The notes under the pieces: generated by a model | What the model saw: only the letters and a program-made list of their open reading frames with translations | What the model was told of the DNA's origin: nothing | The model's database searches: none | Translations under genes and position numbers: made by a program | Shown here: in pieces, positions 1 to 7,735 of the stretch | Numbering within the stretch: the stretch's first letter is position 1 | Layout of the letters: each line of letters opens with the position of its first letter | Virus record (IMG/VR): IMGVR_UViG_3300021959_000149 | Location: 1-37,481 of that record | Origin: a virus | DNA: 37,481 nucleotides | Reading direction: 5' to 3' (one strand)

Positions 1-17
1 GGATTGGAGGAATGAAA

Positions 18-446
18 ATGAATGAAGAATATGTACCCGAAAAGAAAGACTTGGGAAGGCGTGCCTTAGAACTGAACCTTGAACAGCGCAAAGACTTGTT
101 CTTTGACATCGTGAGGGATAGGCTGGATGGAGGATGGGACTTGTCCTTTGTGGAGTACGCTCCCGACTATGCCTACACTTTCAACTACGAGCCTGTACGA
201 AAGTTCTCTATCACTGAAGAGTGGTACGACCAATTCAATTCAGACAAAGAAATGTTTGATGCGTTTTGTGAGTTGATGGAGGATGGTAAGTTCCCACATC
301 AATACGGCAAGTGGGAGAAAGAGATTTGTAACACAATCAACGAACACATGATTGACAACTACATTTGGGAGGAGTGCCAAGACGACGACTGGCAATACAG
401 ATTGTCATTGTGGAATCAAATTGAATCTATGTTAAAGGAGAAATGA
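18..446 (+). CDS. hypothetical acidic protein (142 aa)
   Basis: Unrecognised soluble protein, rich in Asp, Glu, Trp and Tyr, with no signal peptide, membrane segment or known motif. Two in-frame ATGs exist at 12 and 18. The GGAGG at 6-10 leaves only 1 nt before the first but 7 nt before the second, so 18 is preferred. It ends 2 nt before the next small gene and shares an operon with it. The acidic, aromatic composition resembles many small viral accessory proteins, but no function can be inferred. Confidence 0.7.
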   Translation: MNEEYVPEKKDLGRRALELNLEQRKDLFFDIVRDRLDGGWDLSFVEYAPDYAYTFNYEPVRKFSITEEWYDQFNSDKEMFDAFCELMEDGKFPHQYGKWEKEICNTINEHMIDNYIWEECQDDDWQYRLSLWNQIESMLKEK

Positions 447-448
447 AC

Positions 449-595
449 ATGGGAAGAATGAATGACGGAACTGAATGCCTGCTGTGCGAACTGTGGCAAG
501 ACCTTGACAGTGCTGACGACTTGGACGAGTGCTGTAAAGAATGCCGAGAAGAAATTGAATGGTTGCTTAATCAACGAAGAGCGGGGAATGAATGA
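449..595 (+). CDS. tiny Cys-rich probable zinc-binding protein (48 aa)
   Basis: A 48-residue ORF starting MGRMNDGTECLLCELW. It has a CxxC knuckle (residues 10-13) and a second Cys cluster (CCKEC, residues 28-32), the usual layout of a small treble-clef or zinc-ribbon protein. GGAG at 437-440 lies 8 nt before the ATG, and the stop overlaps the next start as ATGA at 592-595, which suggests translational coupling. Part of a set of mini zinc proteins in this genome. The function is unknown; a DNA, RNA or protein adaptor role is only a guess. Confidence 0.65.
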   Translation: MGRMNDGTECLLCELWQDLDSADDLDECCKECREEIEWLLNQRRAGNE

Positions 596-732
596 TGGCA
601 ACCATTGTGTGTGCGTGTTGTGGGTGTTGGGTTCCCGTCCACCTTGCGAAAGAAACAGGTGAACTGTCGGAGGATGTTCACCGAGAACCACTCTACGCAT
701 GTTGGGACTGTTACAATGAGGAAAGTGATTAA
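592..732 (+). CDS. tiny Cys-rich probable zinc-ribbon protein (46 aa)
   Basis: Begins MMATIVCACCGCW and ends ACWDCYNEESD, so it has two CxxC-like knuckles (residues 7-12 and 37-40) about 25 residues apart, as in a zinc ribbon. The start overlaps the preceding stop as ATGA; the second Met at 595 is equally possible. The following gene starts 2 nt after the TAA. It is too short for family assignment. The Cys pairs and its place among other mini zinc proteins support it as a real gene. Confidence 0.6.
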   Translation: MMATIVCACCGCWVPVHLAKETGELSEDVHREPLYACWDCYNEESD

Positions 733-734
733 GC

Positions 735-926
735 ATGACCGAAGTAATTGACGCTGAGATGAAGGACGAGTGCAACATCATGCTCTTTGTGCGGCGTAGT
801 AACAATGACCAATGGGAAAACCACGGTAGCATCCTGCGAGTACGCCGTGCAATTTACGATGGACTCCTTAATTGGACTGGTAAGAATGAGCCGCCCGAAT
901 GGTGGGAAGGAAAGAAGAATGTATGA
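735..926 (+). CDS. hypothetical protein (63 aa)
   Basis: Small soluble protein (MTEVIDAEMKDEC...), acidic at the N-terminus with a Trp-rich C-terminal stretch (PPEWWEGKKNV). A purine-rich GAGGAAAG lies about 10 nt upstream of the ATG, and the gene starts 2 nt after the previous stop, consistent with one transcript. I recognise no motif. An overlapping ORF in another frame over the same bases lacks a comparable ribosome site and is probably not coding. Confidence 0.6.
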   Translation: MTEVIDAEMKDECNIMLFVRRSNNDQWENHGSILRVRRAIYDGLLNWTGKNEPPEWWEGKKNV

Positions 927-961
927 ACAACTTGATAATGGAGAGGTAAGTGGTGAGGTCA

Positions 962-1684
962 ATGGAATGGCAACCGAGTGAAGAATTGATAACATGGGGC
1001 AACGAGCATTTTAGTAAAATGCCAGTGGATAGCGTGTGGTCGCCCGATAACAGCGGCGTGCAGTACCGTAAGATGAGCGAGACAAGTTACGCACTCATCT
1101 TCATGCTCAACCACCCGCTGGCTCAAGAACACCACGAGAAGTTCACGCTCCTTATGGAAGCGTGTGGCTACACCGTGGAGAAGCCCGATGGGTTGGAAAT
1201 GGTGACACCACCGATTGACCCCATGGCGCAAGCCGAAATGAACTTCCGTGCGAAGCAGGAGGTCGCTCAGTCGTGGACTTGTGAGTGTGGCTTTCCACTG
1301 GCGAATAACGACTTCTCTTCATCGGTTTATGAGTATGTGGAAACAATTGATGCTGAAACAAGTAACGGTGGCACTACGCCGATTGATTTGTGGCGTGTTG
1401 TTCTTGGGTGTATTTCCTGTGGTAATGACCTAACAATTGACCCCGATGATTTCCACTTGTTGGCCGGTGATGATGAGTTCATGCGTTGGCGCAACGGAGA
1501 CAAGGAGTATGTTGCTCTTACAAGGGAACAACTCAAAGACTTCGCTGATAGCGGTATGTTTGACGAAGGTTACACCAACCGTACCGTGACGGTCATGGGC
1601 AAGTTCCGTGGTGAGGATAGAGTACCACCGTGGTTGTGGGGCATAAGTTGTTTGATGAAAACCATAAATAATGAAGAAGAGTGA
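962..1684 (+). CDS. hypothetical protein with central zinc ribbon (240 aa)
   Basis: Unrecognised protein with a likely central zinc ribbon: WTCECGFP, then about 40 residues on, GCISCGND, giving a CxC...CxxC set. An in-frame GTG at 950 could also start it (244 aa); ATG 962 follows GGTGAGGT, which resembles sites upstream of neighbouring genes. The N-terminal half (EELITWGNEHF, YALIFMLNHP) looks like a compact alpha/beta fold and the C-terminus is Trp-rich and acidic. It overlaps or abuts the next gene. Function unknown. Confidence 0.7.
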   Translation: MEWQPSEELITWGNEHFSKMPVDSVWSPDNSGVQYRKMSETSYALIFMLNHPLAQEHHEKFTLLMEACGYTVEKPDGLEMVTPPIDPMAQAEMNFRAKQEVAQSWTCECGFPLANNDFSSSVYEYVETIDAETSNGGTTPIDLWRVVLGCISCGNDLTIDPDDFHLLAGDDEFMRWRNGDKEYVALTREQLKDFADSGMFDEGYTNRTVTVMGKFRGEDRVPPWLWGISCLMKTINNEEE

Positions 1685-1688
1685 GCAC

Positions 1689-2933
1689 ATGCTAACTTTA
1701 GCGAGAGCAACTGAACTGCTCTCCCGAATGCCAAAACGATTGCGGGTAAAACAAATTACCAAGCAAGAGTGTGAAGAACTTTGGGAGTTCATCAACAGTA
1801 AGGATAGACTTTCTATTTCTCAGCACATGCTGAAAGTGGAATTGGCTAATGAATGCGGTGTGATGCTTGAGCGGTTGCTTGATGTGTTAGGCGATACTCC
1901 TTTCATTGAGGGGTTGATAATGGAGGCTCGTGAAGAGTCAAGTGAGTTCACACTCTTGCAAGCCACCGAAGTTATGCGTAATGCTCATCTCAACAAGAAT
2001 TGGATTCTTCCTTTCTGTCGCTCTATGAGCGTTGAAGAATCATACCTTATTTGGAAGTGGGCTACAGAGTATTATTGGAAACCCCAACGCAATCGCTTTC
2101 TCAAGTGGCTTAAATTACACAGTAAATTAAATGGGGATTATTCTTTTGATGTTCACCTTTCGGTTATATTTGATAAACTCAAAGTGACCAATGACATCAA
2201 GCCATTCAAGCGATTAGAACCTTGGGAGGGTGGTGTACCCGACCAATGGTGGTTCGTGACCGATTGTGGTACGCTGAAGTACATTGGCGGAGGCATCGTG
2301 CGTAACCGAAACGGTACACTGAACACCGAACTGACACCTATGCTTGACAGTAATGTGGAATGTTGGATGTGGAGAAACCCGTTGGACACCGGATATAACC
2401 ACTCAGCAAATGTCAACTTACCCTTTTCATCGTATAAAAATCCAATGACTGAAAACTTTCTTTGGTATGAATCACAGGTACTATTGGATTCATACGCCAA
2501 GGGTGGATTTTTAATCGCTCATGAAATAGAGAGTGCATATAAAGAACCCAAAAAATTGGCGTTTTATTTGCTGACGAAAGGAACCAATGTATTGTATGCA
2601 CAAGTAATGACGATACGCAATTTGAACAAAGGAGGCTATGAACTTGTTATCGGTTTTAATGATGCTGGCGAGGTTGTTGAAACAACAACGCACACCATGA
2701 ATGAACTACCATTTGCACTGGACAATGCGCTGAGGCGGCGTGGGGTGAATGCTAACATTCGCCACGCTTTTCATCCTGTGAATGATTGTTTAGTTGCTAA
2801 GTTCAAATACACTTGGACACCCAATGAAGAGTGGCACATGAAGTTCGTTGAAGTAGAGGACAACATGGGTATGGATGATGTGGATGACATACTGGATTAC
2901 TTTGCGATTGTAGGTGGAGAAGATGAATCTTGA
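1689..2933 (+). CDS. hypothetical protein with possible N-terminal helical duplication (414 aa)
   Basis: Long ORF I cannot assign. The first ~170 residues contain two helical segments that look related: one beginning LTLARATELLSRM and one beginning FTLLQATEVMRNA, each followed by an acidic helix (ECEELWEF and ESYLIWKW). The C-terminal ~220 residues appear beta-rich (WWFVTDCGTLKYIGGG, KGGYELVIGFNDAGEV) and end in an acidic tail. A start at 1671 would overlap the previous gene by 14 nt; ATG 1689 leaves a 4-nt gap. I considered an ATP-dependent DNA ligase because of the helical N-terminus, but found no KxDGxR adenylation motif. Confidence 0.7.
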   Translation: MLTLARATELLSRMPKRLRVKQITKQECEELWEFINSKDRLSISQHMLKVELANECGVMLERLLDVLGDTPFIEGLIMEAREESSEFTLLQATEVMRNAHLNKNWILPFCRSMSVEESYLIWKWATEYYWKPQRNRFLKWLKLHSKLNGDYSFDVHLSVIFDKLKVTNDIKPFKRLEPWEGGVPDQWWFVTDCGTLKYIGGGIVRNRNGTLNTELTPMLDSNVECWMWRNPLDTGYNHSANVNLPFSSYKNPMTENFLWYESQVLLDSYAKGGFLIAHEIESAYKEPKKLAFYLLTKGTNVLYAQVMTIRNLNKGGYELVIGFNDAGEVVETTTHTMNELPFALDNALRRRGVNANIRHAFHPVNDCLVAKFKYTWTPNEEWHMKFVEVEDNMGMDDVDDILDYFAIVGGEDES

Positions 2934-3354
2934 ATGGGTCGGGCTTGGACTTGCATTAACCCACATTCAATACAACGCTATGGTTGTAAGAAGCCCTGTT
3001 GCCTACGGCTTCAAAATAATCATGTTCGCTAAACCGAGGAAAACTTGTACCGATGAGCAGTTGAAGTGTATGGAAGTGTGGGCGCAAGCCAACGGCTTTA
3101 CCTTCATGGAAACTGCTCAACTCCACGGTGACAAACTCAACAGACTGTTAGAAGTCTTGGAGCCTTTTCATTCACTGATGAAACAAACCGACCTTAACAC
3201 CATCAAAAAGATTCGTTGGTTACAAGAGAATCCTATACCCAAGACGCTGTGGCGAGATGATGGTACACGGCGCAAAGTCAAGATAGGTAGGAACTGGAAG
3301 AAGTTCATGTATTGGGCTGAGGCATGGGACGCATTCTGTGAGGGATTGGAATGA
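2923..3354 (+). CDS. hypothetical protein (143 aa)
   Basis: Small alpha/beta protein with no motif I recognise. The N-terminus is mildly hydrophobic (WVGLGLALTH) but too short and polar for a clear membrane segment, and the C-terminus is Trp- and Lys-rich. An in-frame GTG at 2914 is an alternative start; ATG 2923 follows GGAG at 2916-2919. It overlaps the upstream gene's end and the HNH gene's start (ATGA at 3351-3354), so all three are probably co-translated. Confidence 0.65.
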   Translation: MNLEWVGLGLALTHIQYNAMVVRSPVAYGFKIIMFAKPRKTCTDEQLKCMEVWAQANGFTFMETAQLHGDKLNRLLEVLEPFHSLMKQTDLNTIKKIRWLQENPIPKTLWRDDGTRRKVKIGRNWKKFMYWAEAWDAFCEGLE

Positions 3355-4289
3355 AAAAGACATGTAAGCAGTGTGGCATTTCATTTACACCCTCAAGAAA
3401 AGACAAGCAGTATTGCAGTGAGCGTTGTGGGCACATCTTCCGTAGCCGTGCCAAAAGAAAGCGAGAGCGAAAAGATAGGTATTGCCTCGTTTGCGGAACG
3501 CTCATTACTGACAAATACAAAACGAAGTATTGCGGTGATGTTTGTGTTAAGAAGGTAAATAGTGAAAGAGAGTGTGCTAAAGCAAGAAAAGAAGTTCGTG
3601 AACGGCAAAAACGAAATCCAAAGTATTGTGTGTCATGTAATGTACAACTGAAAACCACTACAAGAAATTACCATCAAAAGAAACATTGCAACCCCTGTGG
3701 GGAAGTACATTTGAAAGCATATCAAGAACAACACAGGAAGGAAAACGACTACACTGAGTATTTTAGAAAGAATCACGCTAAGAAAATGCAAGACCCTACC
3801 TACAGAAAGAAGCGAAGGCTTGCTCAAAAAAGCAGAAGAGAAAACAACCCTGTAATTGTTGATTGCGAAGAGTGTGGGACTCCATTTAGACGAATGCGAT
3901 ATGAGAGATATTGTACACATTCTTGTCGTAAAGTTGCAGAATTGAAGAGGCGGAACAAACCATCCAACATACTGAGTAATCGTTTTCGGAGAGGTATTCG
4001 TAAATCACTCAAGGGTGGAAAAAGTAAGTCAACATTTGAAGCACTTGATTTCACACCCGATGAATTGCGTGCCCACTTTGAGTCATACTTCACGGAAGAA
4101 AATGGGTACTCATGGGACAACATAGGCAAGTGGCACATAGACCACATCCGACCTGTATCATCGTTCAACTTCACGACCACGGAATGTGAGGACTTCAAGA
4201 AATGTTGGGCGTTGGAGAACCTACAACCCTTGTGGGCCGCTGACAACTTGGCTAAGGGTAATGAGTGGGATAGCGAAGTGAACGCTTGA
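3351..4289 (+). CDS. HNH endonuclease with four zinc ribbons
   Basis: Probable DNA endonuclease. The last ~75 residues carry an HNH signature: WHIDHIRPVSSF, then FKKCWALENLQPLWAADNLAKGNEW, with catalytic-type His in IDHI and the Asn residues in ENLQP and DNLAKGN. Ahead of it lie four Cys-pair modules (KQCG...YCSERC, YCLVCG...YCGDVC, YCVSCN...HCNPCG, DCEECG...YCTHSC) separated by very basic Arg/Lys-rich linkers, which probably bind DNA. Such genes in tailed viruses are often free-standing homing-type or packaging-related nucleases. It is the last gene before a new promoter-like repeat. The four-ribbon array is more than most HNH proteins carry. No intron boundary is visible around it. Confidence 0.85.
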   Translation: MKKTCKQCGISFTPSRKDKQYCSERCGHIFRSRAKRKRERKDRYCLVCGTLITDKYKTKYCGDVCVKKVNSERECAKARKEVRERQKRNPKYCVSCNVQLKTTTRNYHQKKHCNPCGEVHLKAYQEQHRKENDYTEYFRKNHAKKMQDPTYRKKRRLAQKSRRENNPVIVDCEECGTPFRRMRYERYCTHSCRKVAELKRRNKPSNILSNRFRRGIRKSLKGGKSKSTFEALDFTPDELRAHFESYFTEENGYSWDNIGKWHIDHIRPVSSFNFTTTECEDFKKCWALENLQPLWAADNLAKGNEWDSEVNA

Positions 4290-4299
4290 TTTGGTGAGG

Positions 4300-4326
4300 A
4301 GTATTTAAACCAACAAAGAGAAAGGG
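4300..4326 (+). promoter_or_regulatory. promoter-like 27-bp repeat, copy 1 (TATA-type), before the clamp-loader gene
   Basis: Begins AGTATTTAAACCAACAAAG and continues as AGAAAGGG. It is identical over 27 bp to 17436-17462. TATTTAAA (4302-4309) fits an archaeal TATA box; transcription 22-27 bp downstream would begin just before the ATG at 4338. The GGGG at 4324-4327 could act as a ribosome site. It follows the HNH stop by 10 nt at an operon break. That this is a promoter is inference; the repeat itself is seen directly. Confidence 0.7.
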
Positions 4327-4337
4327 GTTGAGAAGAA

Positions 4338-5276
4338 ATGTCATGGAACGAAGTGTTGCGGCCTGTTCACCCATCCCAAGTGGTGGGTAATGACCAGTTC
4401 GTAATGGATGCCGAAGAGTGGGAGAGGTCGGGGGAGTACCCCTCAGCCTTGCTCTTTATCGGAGAACCCGGCACAGGCAAGACCAGTGCCGCCAATGCTA
4501 TTTCTCGCACCATGCTCGGTGGTGCTTACAATGACATGAATGTAATGTGGACAAACGCCAGTGACGACAGGGGTATCTCTCACATCCGAGAGGAAGTGAA
4601 GAACTTCGCACGACTAAGCGGTATCGGTACAAAGCGGAAGGTGGTAGTGCTTGACGAGGCAGACGGCCTCACCAGTCAAGCGCAAGACGCTATGCGAGGT
4701 ATCATGGAAAAGTATGCCTCAAAGGTACTCTTCATCCTTACCGCCAACTATGCTGACAAAATCCGCCCTGCAATCAAGAGTAGGTGTACGGTCTATGTAT
4801 TCCACCGAGTTTCAGCCGAGCATGGTGCATCTCACCTTACACGGCTCACCGAGTCGTGTGGTGTCCCAGTGGATTGGGAGCCATACTACGGTGATGTTGT
4901 TGAATATCACGGCGGCGACCTGCGAGCGGCGGTTGCCTCCCTTGAGCGCATCCCCAAAACGGCTGATGCTATTAAACAATTCACGGTCAAACAAACTGAG
5001 GACGAGTGGTGGGACTTCGCCATTAGCAACAAGTGGAACGAGTTGCGAGAGTACCTCATTGAAGTATTACATTCATCGGGCGATAAGTTGCACTTCATGA
5101 ACAACTTTCATCATGCCATTCGGAAGCATTTTGAAAACGATGCTGACACCACCTTTGCGATAATGGAGGTGTGGGGTGAAATGATGAAGTATGTCTATGA
5201 ATGGGGCGGTTCGGGAGAATCCTATGTGGATGTCCTTGTCGCACGATTGAAAAAACAAATTGAGGTGAAAACATGA
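4338..5276 (+). CDS. rfcS: replication factor C small subunit-like clamp loader ATPase
   Basis: AAA+ ATPase that would open the sliding clamp and load it at primer-template junctions. Visible motifs: Walker A GEPGTGKTS (residues 42-50), Walker B VVVLDEAD (102-109), sensor 1 TANY (135-138) and the SRC arginine-finger motif (148-150), followed by a helical lid and collar region to residue 312. This order and length match archaeal RFC small subunits (about 320 aa). No large subunit is present in the window, so it may act as a homo-oligomer or with a host subunit. First gene after the 27-bp promoter-like repeat; its TGA overlaps the next ATG (5273-5276). Confidence 0.92.
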   Translation: MSWNEVLRPVHPSQVVGNDQFVMDAEEWERSGEYPSALLFIGEPGTGKTSAANAISRTMLGGAYNDMNVMWTNASDDRGISHIREEVKNFARLSGIGTKRKVVVLDEADGLTSQAQDAMRGIMEKYASKVLFILTANYADKIRPAIKSRCTVYVFHRVSAEHGASHLTRLTESCGVPVDWEPYYGDVVEYHGGDLRAAVASLERIPKTADAIKQFTVKQTEDEWWDFAISNKWNELREYLIEVLHSSGDKLHFMNNFHHAIRKHFENDADTTFAIMEVWGEMMKYVYEWGGSGESYVDVLVARLKKQIEVKT

Positions 5277-6607
5277 GTACATGGGAAAACGATGATGAAT
5301 ACGGTGACATTGACGAGAACAGTGCAGGCAATGGCTTCGGAGCGGCATCCGAAAGCAACGCCAATGCTGGACTACCAAGCGGTGTCATTGACAGACTGAA
5401 AGCATATGCCGAGCGAGTGGGTAAGAAACTGAATGAAGTCGTGGATGATTTCATTACCATGTGTAAGGAGTATTCCGCAGACCCCACAAGCGAAGATGAG
5501 GATTTGCTCATTGATTGGGCTGAACAACTTGTCGTTGAAACACGCCGTGCAAGCGGTGGCGGTAACAGCAAGTTACAAACTTGGGTTGGGTGTTTCCTCG
5601 GTGTGGCTGACAAGAAGGCTGACCGACTCGCTAACATTGTGCGAGCCAATCTCAAGTGGTTCAAGGATGACCCCGAAGAGGCCATCAGTAGTGGTCGCCT
5701 TGGCGTGTATTCCAAGAACGATGGCGTATGGAACTTGACCACCAAAGAGGGTACTGAGAGCACGGGCCTTTCTATTGAGGAAAATCCTACCCCACCTCAC
5801 GGCATCAAGCACGAGAACATGTGGGTTTGTCTTACTACCTACGACAACAAGGCGGCTCCATCCAAGAAGATGGGTCGCTACGCATACTTCCTTGGTGGGG
5901 AAGAAGAGGACTTCGTGAAGAATGGTAACATTGCACTGTGGCGTGTTGACCTCACTGGTGAACATGTGTATCACAACCTCACCATTGGTCGCCCTTGTAA
6001 GATACCCGTTGTTCCTCCTCGTGATGGAGCAAGTGATGCTTTTAGCGATGTCCTTAGCATTTACTCGGACTTTGAAGTAAACTACACTGACGAGTTCGTA
6101 AACGAAGAGTTGCGACCCCTGTTGCACCCTTCTCGCTTTTGGACGAACCCCGACTTCCATGAGTTGTATGTCCCTGTTGATTCCTTGGAGGAAGCATACG
6201 AAGAGCGTAAGCAATTCTATGACGCTGGTGGAGAGCGGCGTTCCTACGGCCCATTGGTTATCACCAAAGGAACGGTTACACGCATGAGCACTGAGGCTCG
6301 TGAAAGCGATTACGACGAAGAGGGACACAATTACAACTTGACCCTCTCAAGCAGTGTGAGTGGTGATATTGATTGTTGGGTGCCCGGTGCCGTCGGCAAG
6401 TGTTCTCAACCATTCGTGGCTCATTGGGGCGAGGACTCTTTCCCCTATGCTGAACGCTCAACCGTATTCGTGTTTGGTCGTATTGGTTTGAAAGCACGAG
6501 ATGGTCTTACTACTCCCAAACTGACGGTGTTCGGTGTCTATGCCGACCCACGCCGCTCTCGCCGCCGTATGACTGGCGGGGACACTGGTACGGAGCAATT
6601 CAACTGA
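5273..6607 (+). CDS. probable RPA-like single-stranded DNA-binding protein
   Basis: 444-aa protein with an acidic, disordered N-terminus (first ~35 residues), a helical segment (about 40-130) and a beta-rich C-terminal half. The last ~130 residues (GPLVITKGTVTRM..., then STVFVFGRIG...KLTVFGVYADP) look like an OB-fold, with alternating hydrophobic strands and a basic tail (RRSRRRM). No zinc finger is seen. Its place between the clamp loader and the RecA-like ATPase, in a replisome operon otherwise lacking an SSB, supports an RPA-type role, but the assignment rests on composition and context, not on a decisive motif. Co-translated with the clamp loader through an ATGA overlap. Confidence 0.5.
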   Translation: MSTWENDDEYGDIDENSAGNGFGAASESNANAGLPSGVIDRLKAYAERVGKKLNEVVDDFITMCKEYSADPTSEDEDLLIDWAEQLVVETRRASGGGNSKLQTWVGCFLGVADKKADRLANIVRANLKWFKDDPEEAISSGRLGVYSKNDGVWNLTTKEGTESTGLSIEENPTPPHGIKHENMWVCLTTYDNKAAPSKKMGRYAYFLGGEEEDFVKNGNIALWRVDLTGEHVYHNLTIGRPCKIPVVPPRDGASDAFSDVLSIYSDFEVNYTDEFVNEELRPLLHPSRFWTNPDFHELYVPVDSLEEAYEERKQFYDAGGERRSYGPLVITKGTVTRMSTEARESDYDEEGHNYNLTLSSSVSGDIDCWVPGAVGKCSQPFVAHWGEDSFPYAERSTVFVFGRIGLKARDGLTTPKLTVFGVYADPRRSRRRMTGGDTGTEQFN

Positions 6608-6618
6608 GGTGAAGAAAC

Positions 6619-7593
6619 ATGGCAGGATTTGGACAAACAGCGAATGCACAAAAGGAATTGAAAGAAGAGCAAGCACAGCCATCCATGGTTGTCACCACCA
6701 TGACAGGTGGAGACATGTTCGCTGACATGCGAGCAGAAGAAGCGAAGATGATTGAACAAGAGATTCAACACATGTTCGTTGGGATTGCTGGTTTTGATGG
6801 TACGGGTAAGTCGGGCATTGTCACCCACGCTTTCGGAGAATACCTCAAGACACATCCCGATGCTTCCATGCACGCTATTGATTTTGACATGGGTGTTGCC
6901 ATGCTTAATTCAGCAGTAAACAACAACCCCAACATCATTTCTTGGAAGCCATGGCAAATGGGTATCAATGACCGCACGGCCTACGACTACCCCGGTACTC
7001 ATGACCGAGTGATGAAAATTATGCGCTACATCCTCCACCAAGTGGAGAATGAAGGGGCGCATGTATGGGGTGTGTTGGTGAGTGGTCTTGATTCATGGTT
7101 GGAGATTTGTACCAATAACATGCGAATCATTGACTTGGGGCTGGCCAAAGATGGTATTGAGTCGGCTGACATTCGTGGTGCTGGTGATGCAAAGCGTGTG
7201 GAGCGACAGTCCGACTGGGCAATTCGCAACACTCGGTTTCACCAACTCACGGCTTTGTCCCGTAGCCTCGTGCGTGCGGGTGTTCGTGTGTTTTGGGAAA
7301 CTCACTTGCGTGCTACGAACTTCTCTTACGGTGCTGACGATAGCAACAAAACATCGTGGCAACCCGAATGGGAGAAGAAAACCAACAACTACCTTCCTAC
7401 CATCATTTGGATGGAACAGGAAGAACACTACGACGATGAGAATGAATTGATTAAAACAGAATACAGGGCACGATTCAAGAAGTGTAAGACAAATCCCGAA
7501 CTTCAAGACCAGTCACGCACTGTATTTGTGACTCGTCCTAATGGACAACCCGAATGGTTTGGCTTGCCCGAACTGTACAATGGGAGTTTGTGA
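6619..7593 (+). CDS. RecA-like/Sak4-type ATPase (RadA-core-like)
   Basis: P-loop ATPase of the RecA fold. Walker A is GFDGTGKS (residues 58-65); a hydrophobic strand ending in SGLDSW (about 149-160) fits Walker B; HLRATNFSY near residue 230 may be a sensor or L2-region segment. The protein lacks the N-terminal helix-hairpin-helix domain of cellular RadA and at 324 aa resembles phage Sak4/AAA_24 ATPases, which work with SSB in strand annealing or exchange. Position directly after the probable SSB supports recombination-dependent replication or repair. Strong GAGGTGA ribosome site before the ATG. A KaiC-like role is less likely. Confidence 0.75.
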   Translation: MAGFGQTANAQKELKEEQAQPSMVVTTMTGGDMFADMRAEEAKMIEQEIQHMFVGIAGFDGTGKSGIVTHAFGEYLKTHPDASMHAIDFDMGVAMLNSAVNNNPNIISWKPWQMGINDRTAYDYPGTHDRVMKIMRYILHQVENEGAHVWGVLVSGLDSWLEICTNNMRIIDLGLAKDGIESADIRGAGDAKRVERQSDWAIRNTRFHQLTALSRSLVRAGVRVFWETHLRATNFSYGADDSNKTSWQPEWEKKTNNYLPTIIWMEQEEHYDDENELIKTEYRARFKKCKTNPELQDQSRTVFVTRPNGQPEWFGLPELYNGSL

Positions 7594-7735
7594 TACTCGT
7601 TGCATCCCGTAACTGAGAGAGGTTTTAGGCAGGTAATGAACGGAAAAGGTTTGCTGGTTACATTCACACTCCTTGTGACCGCCAATGGGGGTAGGGGTAC
7701 CTCCTTTCGTTCCCCTCTCTTACGAGGTGATATTG
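7594..7735 (+). other. 142-bp intergenic leader before the sliding-clamp gene
   Basis: The longest non-coding gap of the + strand block. It contains a perfect short hairpin (TCACA-CTCCT-TGTGA, 7664-7678) and a G-rich stretch followed by pyrimidine-rich sequence (7686-7719). An alternative reading is a 39-codon ORF starting ATGAACGGAAAAGG at 7638, which runs through the clamp gene's ribosome site. There is no copy of the 27-bp promoter-like repeat. It may be an untranslated leader or a processing site. Confidence 0.4.
7724..7731 (+). promoter_or_regulatory. Shine-Dalgarno deciding the clamp start
   Basis: GAGGTGAT lies 4 nt before the ATG at 7736. It favours that start over the in-frame ATG at 7685, whose extra 17 residues (Gly- and Pro-rich) do not look like a clamp N-terminus. 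Confidence 0.7.

Noticed and set aside
462-662. 66-codon + strand ORF overlapping the two mini zinc genes
   Set aside because: It runs in another frame through both, has no ribosome site of its own as good as theirs, and the overlapping frames have ATGA coupling and cleaner zinc-knuckle spacing.
923-949. 8-codon ORF (MNNLIMER) between two genes
   Set aside because: Too short to support as a gene; possibly a chance frame or coupling leader.
5095-6328. Long - strand ORFs opposite the clamp loader and RPA-like genes (222 and 251 codons)
   Set aside because: Both are antisense to well-supported genes, show low-complexity Ser/Leu or His/Thr-rich translations and lack domain motifs.
7685-7735. 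N-terminal extension of the sliding clamp from ATG 7685
   Set aside because: The strong ribosome site is before ATG 7736 and the extension is Gly/Pro-rich without clamp-like pattern.
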